Shown in pieces: positions 50,001 to 62,000 of a stretch of DNA of 64,000 nt (positions within the stretch are counted from its first letter, which is position 1; each line of letters opens with the position of its first letter). A program made the position numbers and the translations under genes. The DNA is from Owenia fusiformis. Lineage: Eukaryota; Annelida; Polychaeta; Sabellida; Oweniidae. The stretch spans positions 35,990,538-36,054,537 of the forward strand of contig CAIIXF020000007.1 of NCBI GenBank assembly GCA_903813345.2, read 5' to 3'. The notes below the pieces were generated by a model. It made no database searches. It was not told the origin of the DNA and was given only the letters and a program-made list of their open reading frames with translations.

Positions 50001-53000
50001 ACATATGATAATAGTATAAATTCGAAAATAAGTCGGTGCCAAAGATTCCCAGTCAACCTATTATGAAAACTAATAGGAATTCTCGGCTTTTATTACACAA
50101 TCTAGCACATATCAAAGTAGAAACGTTTAAAATATTTATGATTAATGACAGGGCTAGATTATATCACCGTGAAGAATAAGTGTTGTTGTTTTTACGTAAA
50201 TGTTGGATTAGTAGATGCCAGCCTGTTATGTTAAGAATAGTCATTGATTGATTTGAGATGAGCAACATTACATCCTTTTTTGGAATTGTTTTGTATTAGT
50301 TATCACGAACCTAATTATTCTGTTTTGTCATTAGGATTGCATGCAATAGTATTTCAGTTTTTTATTCAGTATTTCAAGGACATTGCTAATTTCATAGTGA
50401 CATGTACCTCGTTTATGACCTGTTAAAGTGCCTTAAAATCTGTTCTAAATATGTATTTGTCGTTCTTTTCCACAATATGTAGATGGAAATATATTTGATT
50501 TCAATATGTTTTTATGAAATCTTTAAGAGGCAAATATATTGAAATATTAAATCTTAAAGATTTGATCATACTACTAGAAAAATATAAACCGTATTCTCTC
50601 TAATAAGCACACATTACATTTTCCAAATTATTGTTGATAGTCTTTTTAGTCGTTATCACTAAGGTTACTACTCTACAGCTCCTGTATTTCTTTCTCTGCA
50701 TTAAATATCAATTGATATCATGTTGCATACAGCGTTGTGTTTTCTTGAGCCCATATTCATCTTAAAGCCGCTTGTACATCATGGGAACTGTGAACTCATT
50801 ATAAAGAATATTGTACCCTTTTAAAGATTTTTACTAGAGGATATTTGGTCTTCACTCTGTGAATAAGAGATTTTTGAGCAGGCCAATGAAAATCAGTCAC
50901 CCAAAATGTTATTTTTCAACACTGACATCTCTCTAAAAGCTTACAATCGTTTCATATTTAAAGGCCCCATATAAAGTTTAAACCACTTGTTTCATATTTA
51001 AAGGCCCCATATAAAGTTTAAACCACCTGGCTTATATTGTAGTCTTATCCAATGTTATCAAAGTGTGATATGTGAAATTTTTATTTTTAATTTCAAAAGG
51101 TGGTTTTTGAAGGACTTTTTTATAAAAAATATCATGATTCTATTTAAAACTAACTTTTATAGGTCACGCTTATCTTTTAATAAAGGATAATTCACATCAA
51201 TGCACAGCTTTCATCCTCAAATATTTTTTGCCGAAAGAAATGAATTCACCCATTCATGAAAATGGTCCAGAGAAAAATACATTTCAAAATTTTAGTTCTC
51301 ATAGAAACCAATGGAACAATAATATTTAAACATTACATATTCTTCCTTTTTACCTGGTTAGACAATCAACATAATAGTTAAGCATATTCAGAAAATATTG
51401 ACGTGGAAATTTTTTCCAAAAGTTTTCACCACCTGAGTGATATCAAGATGAGGTCATTTAGGTTGCAAAATATTTTTTGTTATGCTTAAACATTGAAGAA
51501 GTACATTAGATATGGCATTTCTTTATTGAAAAAAGTGCCAAAGCATCAAATGTTGTATTAGTGTATCCTTTGTTCAATATTTACATTGGTGTTAAAAGAT
51601 AATGTTTTTTTGCACTCTATAGTGGTTATTTGATGATTAAAAAACGTCAAAACTTTTATTTGAAAAATGGTGGGAAATTGTATATTGAGAAACATCATCA
51701 TGTTTTTATGAAAAGATTTCTTCCAATATTTTAATCTCTCCAGTCTTTGTCACACCTTTAAAAGTAAAATTTTTTTTAAAAGTTAAAAATATTTAATGAC
51801 ATACTTACATTTACTTGATCAACCTTGATAGACAATTCCAGGTCAAAATCTTTCAATTCAGTCATTTTTGATGCATACTGAAGTCCGAAAAATGCATAAC
51901 TGTTTCCATGAATACCAAGTGGAGCGTTGTCATGGATACCTGTAAACCCGTATTCAAATTGATTCCAAGATTTTTGAAAGAAGTCGGCAGGCCCATCAAA
52001 GGATCTTGACACGAGATGTATGTATTGGTTTGTACACATCACAACTGTTGGTTGAAGTCCTATGTAGGGCATGATTGTGTAATAACCAGAGATGCTACCC
52101 AACCTTTTGTGATACGAGCTGCAATCTGAAATAATTTATTTTTATTTTTAAATTTAATGATAGATCATCATTTTTATGTAAAAGTCCTGAGAATTAGGAG
52201 AAATGATAAAAAGAAATGAGAAAGTTCATGACCTTGTGTATGCAGAAAATTTTTCTTTGTTTAATGCAGAAATTTGATTGATATTAAAAATTAGGATGCT
52301 GTGAAAAACAAAATGCATTATTTTACCACATTTAGTGTAAGTACTTTATTGAGGCCAAGTTGACTTTTTCTGATGTATTCCTTAATTTTTTGTCATTCCT
52401 TGATATTTCTTGAACTCTTTGAAGCGTGATAGGCGCTTATTAGGGAGTGGGCGCAAAATATGGCATACTGGTAAGTGTAAAGAAGTGAATGTGAGAATTC
52501 CTAATATTAGCATGCAAGTAACACTCAGTTGTCATGGAAACTATAATTAATTACTCATATTTGTCTATATTTTCAATGTCAAATTGTATTAAATTTCTGT
52601 CATGCAAACCTTTTTCCTGAATGATAATTGCCAATTCTTAGTCCTTATGTCAGAGACTGTTAATTCGTACAATAGGTTCAATTTCATATTTTGGAAAAGT
52701 GATTATCTTGTAGTGTACCTTTGTCCACGAAGTCGCATTGTTCACCATAGAAACCGTTGTCACAGTGACATACCCCATCAATCAGGTTACCATGGAAACA
52801 TGCAGTCTTGTTTTTCTCTACAAAGAATAGATACCATTTGGATAAGTTATTGATTCTATACCTAAATTAGTAAATTTGGAATCACATACCATATACCATT
52901 TACAATTTTTTCTCTTCAAAAATAGAAACTGTTATTGGTCCCATATGTATCGTAAATCAGGGCAGATATTCTGCATCTAAGACCTATCTATATAACTTTT

Positions 53001-56000
53001 CTGTTGTTTAAAGGATGATAAAATTGATTTATTACTAAAAAGGCTAAATGTCTGTAAATTGAATTCTGAATCACTTCAAATTGTTTTTAATTCTTTACAG
53101 TATCAATCAGCCTCTACAAAGTACTGTTGCTGTCTAATCTGAACAAAACTGGTACTGGTCTAAAGTGTTCGGATTAGCAGGTGTTCAGATTTCAAGGTTT
53201 TTAACAATTTTAATCTATGACAGATTAAAATGGAACAGTAAAAAGTGTTCACATTGAGAGGTATTCTAATCAGGGAATTGTTCAGATATACAGGTAAAAC
53301 TTGTGCATATTGAACATTTTTTCCTGAGAAAAAACATTGAGTGTCGGTAGGTGTTCATTACAGAGAAGTTAATTTATACAGAAGTCATAGTATATGAAAA
53401 ATAATGAAACTAAAACACTAGTATTTTGGTTTTCATCCAGTTTGTTTCATTCTGTGTACTGGTTTCAACCATTGTTCTTACAATGATTTCAACCATTGTT
53501 CTTACACTGATTTCAACCATTGTTCTTACACTGATTTCAACCATTGTTCTTACACTGATTTCAACCATTGTTCTTACACTGATTTCAACCATTGTTCTTA
53601 CACTGATTTCAACCATTGTTCTTACAATGATTTCAACCAATGTTCTTACACTGATTTCAACCATTGTTCTTACACTGATTTCAACCATTGTTCTTAGCCT
53701 GATTTCAACCATTGTTCTTACACTGATTTCAACCATTGTTCTTACAATGATTTCAACCATTGTTCTTACACTGATTTCAACCATTGTTCTTACAATGATT
53801 TCAACCATTGTTCTTACACTGATTTCAACCATTGTCACTGATTTCAACCATTGTTCTTACACTGATTTCAACCATTGTTCTTACATTGATTTCAACCATT
53901 GTTCTTACACTGATTTCAACCATTGTTCTTACAATGATTTCAATCATTGTTCTTAAACATAATATACTTATAGCACATTATATTTAGACTGATTTCACAC
54001 ATTAATCTTAGACTCTGATATCATCAGAATAACATTTGGAGATTTTTAAAAAGAGACAAGAAAAGAAATTGGAAATCCAAAATGATTTTGAAATTGAGTC
54101 AGCTTTATATAAGTTACCAGTGTCGATTGCAGCAAATAGAAAGGTTTAGTTTAGCGGTTATTAGCCTCATAATCAATAAAATGTCAATTATTTCAATATT
54201 TTCTCAACTATTACGTCAAGGATGTGTGGGGCCAAAAACAATAAACCTGTTTTAAAAAATGATTTTTCTATTGTTCCTTTTTTCCCGTGGTCTCTATCCT
54301 GTTTAGAGGTTATATTTTATTTATTCCTCGGGTAGGAAAATGCTACGAGCATTAAATTTCTTCAAAATTCTAATAATTCTTTTATATTTTCTTTTGACTT
54401 CTGACTTTACTGTTTTGCAACTACTTGTTCATCGCCGTTAGGGTGTTGACGTATGTCACCTGTTTATGGTAAGATCAATACAGGATGATGTTCATCTAAG
54501 CAATCTTGACATTTATGATCTTTAAATATTATAAAACATGTTAAATTGATTTTAGCGTGCAATTTTTACTAAATCAATATTTTCTATATTTGTATAATTA
54601 TTATGGATGTCATGTTACATGAAACTGTCCCATTTTACGGGACATTGGATCCATACTGGAATGGGAACACGAGGAAACACTTTCGGAATAGAATGGGACA
54701 AGACAAGTTTAGCACGTTTTCCCTAAACTAATCGTGAATATTTATATGGATATATATCTTTTATTGACTTTTAAAATGTCAGTGTCTCTGACATATGGGT
54801 CACTATACAGTTGTTTCCATGTTTCTTTTGTCTATACTGCAGTATATGATGAATACCATTCTTGGCATACGTTTTTAATGGGACATTTTAGAACTATCAC
54901 TCTTATAAACACTCATGCAGTTAAAACCTTTTGAATCTTACCAGTAATCTCCCCTGGATTTTTTCTCATGTGGGTGCAAAATTCTCATTTTCACAATTCA
55001 GACCAAAGTTGGTCAAAATATGCCAATTTTTCATGATTTTTCTCATTTTCAAGTGGGTGCAAATGGATTTTTAGGTGGGTGCAAGCCTATTTTCAAAATT
55101 TCAGGTGGGTGCTACGCCCACTTGCTTTAATGCTGAGGAGATCACTGATAGATTTTAGACAATATACTGGTTTTTGTGAAATGCCCAATATTCCATATAT
55201 ACGAAAAATATATATTTACCATTGTAAATTGGCTTTGGATATGAATTGTAAGAATTCAATAATTCTGTCAGTTGTTAGGTTTGTGGTAGTCATAAGGATA
55301 CAAAATGTAGCCCCAAGAGTCCTAAAAACATCTCTCAGAAAGAATAAAAGATCTATTCTTGTATTTGTTCATAGCCATTAGGATGTTGATGTTTGTCAGT
55401 TTTTGCGAGAAGATCAATATAGAATGATGTTCGCTCAATTAATCTATTATGTAAGCCCTATAAATATTAGAGGGTTTGGAAAATTTTATCAAGGACACAG
55501 TCTGATTCAAGGTAGTATATTGACTCCATTTTGTACTCCATAATGACTACATTTTGTAGTTTTTTCGACACCACTTATGTCACCACCAAAAAGTGGTGAC
55601 ATATTGTTATGGTCTCTGTTTTTTGTGACTAAGAATGCATGCCCACGGACACATCATGGTCTTCATGAATAATCATACTTTTGTAAATATCTAAGAATGC
55701 TTTGTTGACAAGTACATAGTCTAACCTTGATGTAAGATTGTTTCGTGCCCATGTTATTTCGCCGTTGCATCCTTTTGTTGTATTCAAAATAGTGGTATTA
55801 GTGACTTCACTTACACATCAATCAATTTTCCATTGTAGCTATTTTTGCCATGGGAAAACTTTTTAATGTGTCCATTGAAGTCACCTATTAAAATAATATA
55901 TTCATTGCTTCTACTCAATTCATTAATATTAGGGCTTCGCTTATGTGCACATTCTTCCCACCATTTGGGAAATATACAACGCCAAAGCTAAAAACATTAT

Positions 56001-59000
56001 TATACAGCTTAACCTTAAAATTGGCAAACAGATATAAGATTGCGATTTTCATTTTATTTAAAGAGGGACATGGGGTATAAATAGGAGGCAGACTAATGGA
56101 ACAGCCAAAATAACTGAATTTTTTTATATTTTCTCAAAGCTGGTCAATTTTCTCAAATTTCATATTGATTGTGAAGATGGAATGCTTCAGATTTTGTTAT
56201 GTGTATCTTTCAATGTTTTGATGTTTTTATTCTGCAATTAGATTATAACTCCATCATTTTGTTTGGTTCTGACAAGGCATTTAAAAACAGTAACAACATT
56301 TTTCAAATTTAAAAGTCCTCAAGCTTAGCCAATCAAAATCAAGTATTAAGCAATGCTGTTAATTAAACTTACTTATCCTGACTTTCTGTACCAGGGGAGT
56401 TGCTAGCAACTTTAAAACAAAAAAATCTCACATAAGATATAACTCATGGTTTTTTCCTTAATGGTTCAAAATTATTGGTATAATATTCACGTAAGGTAAA
56501 TGGATAGCATGATCGGCAACTATAAATTACTTTCTTGTATTCTGTTCTTTAGAATCACTTCAGAGAGAGTAGTTATATAATGATGTATGGGAGTTGTGAA
56601 AAAATATCCATACAAATGCCCCTTTTAATGAATGGGGTACTTGGACAATAATATCCATGTATGATATATGTCTTGTAGTACAGGGTGTTCCAAAAGTAAC
56701 AGGACTGGTATTTTGTTTAATTTGTCTTGAACGTTCAAAAAATGTACTTTTAAGTATTTCAACTAGAAATCTGAAGTAATGTAGAGCTATGGTTGCTATG
56801 GTAACATGACATCAACATACTTATTAGTCCTGTATAGTATTGTTGAAAAGTATTTATGGTGCAAGTCCGTTCAGGGGATGTACTCATATTCCAATGTGAT
56901 GCCATTTTCACCTACTATGATCGTTCCCCAAAATGATTTTTCATCATATCAATTAAGATGATTTTAGACAGTGTAAAACTCCCTGTTTATATATAATGGC
57001 ATAAAATGTTGTAACAAGACAATCAACAATTTCCTTGTGAAGAACTCCAAAAAGTAAGTGAGCCAAGAAATCAATTGATACTATGCTTAGGGATGGCTTC
57101 AATATATCAATTACTAATGAATAAATTTAGTTTTAACCTTGACCCTCTCCCCAAAAAAACGAAATACTTTTCTCCTGGAATTTTGTAAAACTTTGTTGTG
57201 GAGTTTTAAAGACACATTCATTGGTCTTCTCACTTTTATTTCCTTTGTACTGTTTAAAATATTCATCATCTTTTTTTGTAGCAATCATAATTCATGATCT
57301 GTTTTATTTCCTGCTGTAACACAGGCTGGTATCGAAAGATTTGTCCGCTGTGACGGAGCATGCTATTTTTCATAAAAAACACTAAGAATGCTTCACGATT
57401 TATTTTTTAACTCATATGTTTCATTATCAAAGATTATTACTTACTCCATGCAATGGATATATCATTTGCGTGTAACCTTCACTTCTGTTTGAAGTCCAAT
57501 AACGCTAGGAGTAAAATCTATTGAAAACGGCGCCAGAGTATCAAACTCTAAAATGTACCATTTCTTTTTTAACTTTTTAATGGCATGATATAGTGACACG
57601 ATAATATTAATATATGTTTTCAGCATAACTCTGAATGTATTAATGAGATATTAATGCATTGGGTCTTTTTAATTTTTTTTATAAAAAAAATTATTAATAT
57701 TTTTTTGTCCGCTGTGACGGAGCATTTTCACAGTTCACATTTGCAACTGCTCCATCACAGCGGACAAAAAAATTAAACATTATTTTTTATAAAAGAATTA
57801 AAAAGACCAAATACATCAACATCTCATTTATACCTTCATAGTTATGCTGAAACCATGTGTAAATATTATCGTGTCACTATATCGTGCCATTAGAAAGATA
57901 AACAAGAAATGATACATTTTGAAGTATGATACTCCGGCGCCATTTTCAATAGCTTTTCTTCCCAGCGTAATTGGACTTCAAACAGAAGTAAAAGTTACCC
58001 GCAAATGATATATCCATTGCATGGAGTAAGTAATTGTGTATGGTATAACGAAATATATGAGTTAAAAAATAAATCGTGAAGTATTCTTAGTGTTTTTATG
58101 AAAAGTAGCATGCTCCGTCACAGCAGACAAATATTTCGATACCAGCCTGAGTGTAAGTATTTGAATGGGGTAGGTAATGACTCATTTACATATTTTGGAA
58201 ATATTGAAATGTTGAAATATGTCGGATAGAACATTAAAACATGTGTTTGCCCCCTCCCCCACACTAAATTTATTTATTTTCATCCAACATTGATATTTTG
58301 ATGCTACCCCTTAGTTAATGTGAGGCTCAGTCAGTGTTTGTTTATTTAGTTATTGATACATATCATTTTCCATGAATTTATTATCAAAAGTAATATATGA
58401 TGACACAATCTTCAGTCTTTATCTCGCTCTTTATGACATTGTGTAATTTGGGTTCAATTTGATCTTATACAGTAAAACCTATAAACTGGAACACCTCTAT
58501 CAGTTGAACACTTTTCAGAGTCCCAAAGCCAATTGATTTAATGATAAATGAACATATATAAGTGGAAACCTCCCAAGTGGAACACTTTTTAGAGGTGGCA
58601 AATGTGTTCTTCCAAGACAGCTTTTTTGTACTTTGGACTTAAATAGATTAAATAATGAGTCTGTATTATTTTGTCATCCATATTAGTTCAAGCATGTTCA
58701 GACACTCAGTCTTCTCTGCACTCAACACTCAGTCTTCTCTGCACTCAACACTCAGTTTCTCTGCACTCAGTCTTCTCTGCACTCAACACCAAATCTTATC
58801 TGTACTCAATACTCAGTCTTCTCTATACTCAAACCTCAGTCTTCTTTACACTCAAAACTCAGTCTTCTTTGCACTCAATACCCAGTTTTCTCTGCACTCA
58901 ACACTCAGTCTTTTCTGCACTCAACACTCAGTCTTATCTGTACTCAACACTCAGTCTTCTCTGCACTCAACATTCAGTCTTCTCTACACTCAACACTCAG

Positions 59001-62000
59001 TCTTCTCTATGCTCAAAGCTCAGTCTTCTCTGCACTCAACACTCAGTTTTTTTTTGTCTTAACACTCAGTCTTCTTTGCACTCAGTGACAGATGGGAATC
59101 GATTGAAGGAAATGAGATCAAGATCTTGAAAAATAATTTTCAAGAATTTTATTGTTATTAAGGTGAGACGTCTTTTGTGCTCTGACACAATGACAATGGC
59201 ATGGTTGCAAGAAATGCTTTCAATTGGTATTTGAAGAAATTCTGAAGAAGCTTTACACGTAAAATTACATGAAGCCTTGGGCATAATTTTATGCAAAGAA
59301 TATGATCTTTCGCTGTTTTTCCCTTATTGTTCCCTCAATTTCAGAATCTTTTTGTCTCTTATCCAAAGTCATATCTTATATTTCTAAGCTAAAATTTTAT
59401 AACTTTTTAGAGGAAATCAATTTTAATAATTTATAAATATTTCTTGTAACTTTTTCTTTTTCTTTATTTATTTAGTGGCAAATTGTACACATTTGTCTAT
59501 ATTATTTTTTTAAAGAATATTGAATATAAGAATCGGTTCAGAGGAGTATAGTTGTCTCAAAAACTTGTTTTAGGTAGTAAATGTTATTGTTTGTCATTAT
59601 TTCTATTAATTGTTCAAGTAATAAGAATATCATGATAATCTGAAAAAAATTAACTTAACTCTGGCAAGTAACAAAACGCAACCATGATATTAGTATTAAA
59701 GTTTGACCAATTAGGAATATTGAAATGAAAAATCTTACCATAACCACTCTTTATGTAGAGGCTGAAATCGGCAGTTGGTTGCAGATAGGTGTCGCCTGAT
59801 TCGCCAACTAGGAAGCAAGTTGTAAAGCCAGCATCTACATTCGTGTCAAAGTTTAGCATCTTACAATCGTCTCCTTGTATGACACATCGGAGCATACAAT
59901 CATCTAATGACTGACTATAGAGTTGATAAATTTTCAGGATGTTACCCATGATCTTGAGTCCCGGCACTTTTAAAAAAGTTGTAGTTTCGCCCAAAACTTT
60001 GTTGATGATCACTAATATAAACCAGAAAGCTTTTTGTCGCCACTCCATATTTGGTGTCCTGTTGTTATCGTAGATTTTGTATTCTTCGGAGTATTCCCGT
60101 TAAGTTTTTTTTTGAGTATTTCTTACTTACTAACCCGTATCATGTGGTTAATCGTGTATTTTAGTATGTGTCAATGATAGGCAAATATCATCTTTATTTG
60201 GCTTATTGTTACTCAATGTTATGTTTTCATTCTTCATGTTTTTCTACTCTTTCATTATTATTCCAATGCCATCTTCTAATGCATTAGACCAAATAGAACC
60301 ACACTGTTTTAGCACAATACCTCCAAATCTTCAGAACCGATCAACCTGTATATAAATCCTCCTCTATAGGATAGCAACCTTCTAATTAGCAGTACCCTTT
60401 TCCAGAGCTATCAATCATTTTTGTCATACCCTCTTAGCATGAGCGATAAATCTCTGAACTTGTTTATTGGATTCACTCAGAGTCAGTGGTTTTCTTGATA
60501 TGTTTAAATCAGTGATTTTCTGTATAAGTTCTTTCTATAGAAGTATGTGAACATGGCATCATTGCTTGCTTATTGGTTGAAGCCAAACTGAGAAAATGAT
60601 CAATCCTTAGTTGTCAGAGTGAAGTATTCTAGTATTACACTAAGCTAGTTAATCAGGGTAATTAGCAGCAACTCATAAACAGAAAAAAGCTATTTTTCCG
60701 CGATTCGAGTTATTTATGAAATTAAATATTTATTGTATTCTACCATCGAATAAATTGTATTTATTGTAGCACTGAGATACAATTCCTTAGAAAAATGCAA
60801 AAATTCAATTTAGAAAATTAATCAATCAAAAGGCTATAATCTCTGGGCTGAATCTGCTCATTAGCCTAGTGATTATGATATTAAATCAAATAACCCTTTA
60901 TTTCAATGATCAATTTTCTTAAGTATACACTTCCTCTCATGCCATAATAAAAGATAGCCAAGTGGAGATTGAACTACTGTTGTAATGTGTATTCAATGAT
61001 CGATTACCAGTTAGTCCTTCATTGATGAAATATCAATCAGGTATTCTTATTATCCCACCGAGCCAAGTTCGAGTAGGATATAGGAAAGCAGTTCGTCTGT
61101 CCATTCGTCCATCCTTCCGTGTCCATCCATTTGTCTGGGCAATAACTCAAATACCAGTTGACGGATTTGAAATTTTATAGGCTTATGCCTTATGGGGTAA
61201 GAACCTCTGTTTGAGAAGAAATTTTCAATATGGGCGCTCAATTCGAAATGGCCACCATTTTTCGTAAAAAAAGTAATCTTTGATAACTCAAATACCAGTA
61301 CACGGATTTGGTTCAAATTTTATATGCTGATGCCTAGGAACAAAGGAGCTTTGCTCAAGAAGACATTTTCAAGATGGCTGCTAAATTCCAAAATGGCCGC
61401 CATTCTTCATAAAAAAGATAATCTTTGATAACTCAAATACAAGTAGACAGATTTTGTTCAAATTTTAAATGCTGATGCCTAGGGACAAAGGCGGCTTTGC
61501 TCAAGAATACATTTTCATGATGGCTGCCAAACAATATGTCTGCCATTTTTTGTAAAAGAACGTAATATCTGATAACTCAAATACCAGTAGATGGATTTTA
61601 TTCAAATTTTTCATGGTGATGCCTAGGGACACAGGAGCTTTGTTCAAGAATAGATTTTCAAGATGGCTGCTATTTATCAAAACATGTTTTGTTCGGTGAC
61701 ATTTGCTACTCCGTAGATTTACTTTTTTCTAGTTTATCCCATGGTTAATATTTTATCTGTACAATAACGCCAAGGGGATTTCTGATATTAAGGAGGTCTG
61801 TTAATTTTTCAGAAAACTGTGTATCAGCCGCATATATAGCTGATATCAGTTATCAACTTATCAGCCACTTATCAGCCACTTATCAGCCACATATCAGCCA
61901 CATATTTCAAATATTCCATTCCATCCCAGTGAATTTTTACTGACAATTTGAGCCTTGTTATCTCCCAGAAAAAAACAACCGTGGCTTTATTTTTCACCAT

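Noticed and set aside
53460-53955. CRISPR-like array
   Set aside because: Units are contiguous with no unique spacers, and the genome is plainly eukaryotic.
53410-53956. Overlapping open frames of 145 and 176 codons on opposite strands
   Set aside because: They run through a 24-bp tandem repeat, whose period is a multiple of three; both strands stay open by arithmetic, with octapeptide repeats and no splice context.
58655-59129. Two overlapping plus-strand frames of 135 and 152 codons
   Set aside because: Repeat-derived reading of the 23-bp minisatellite.
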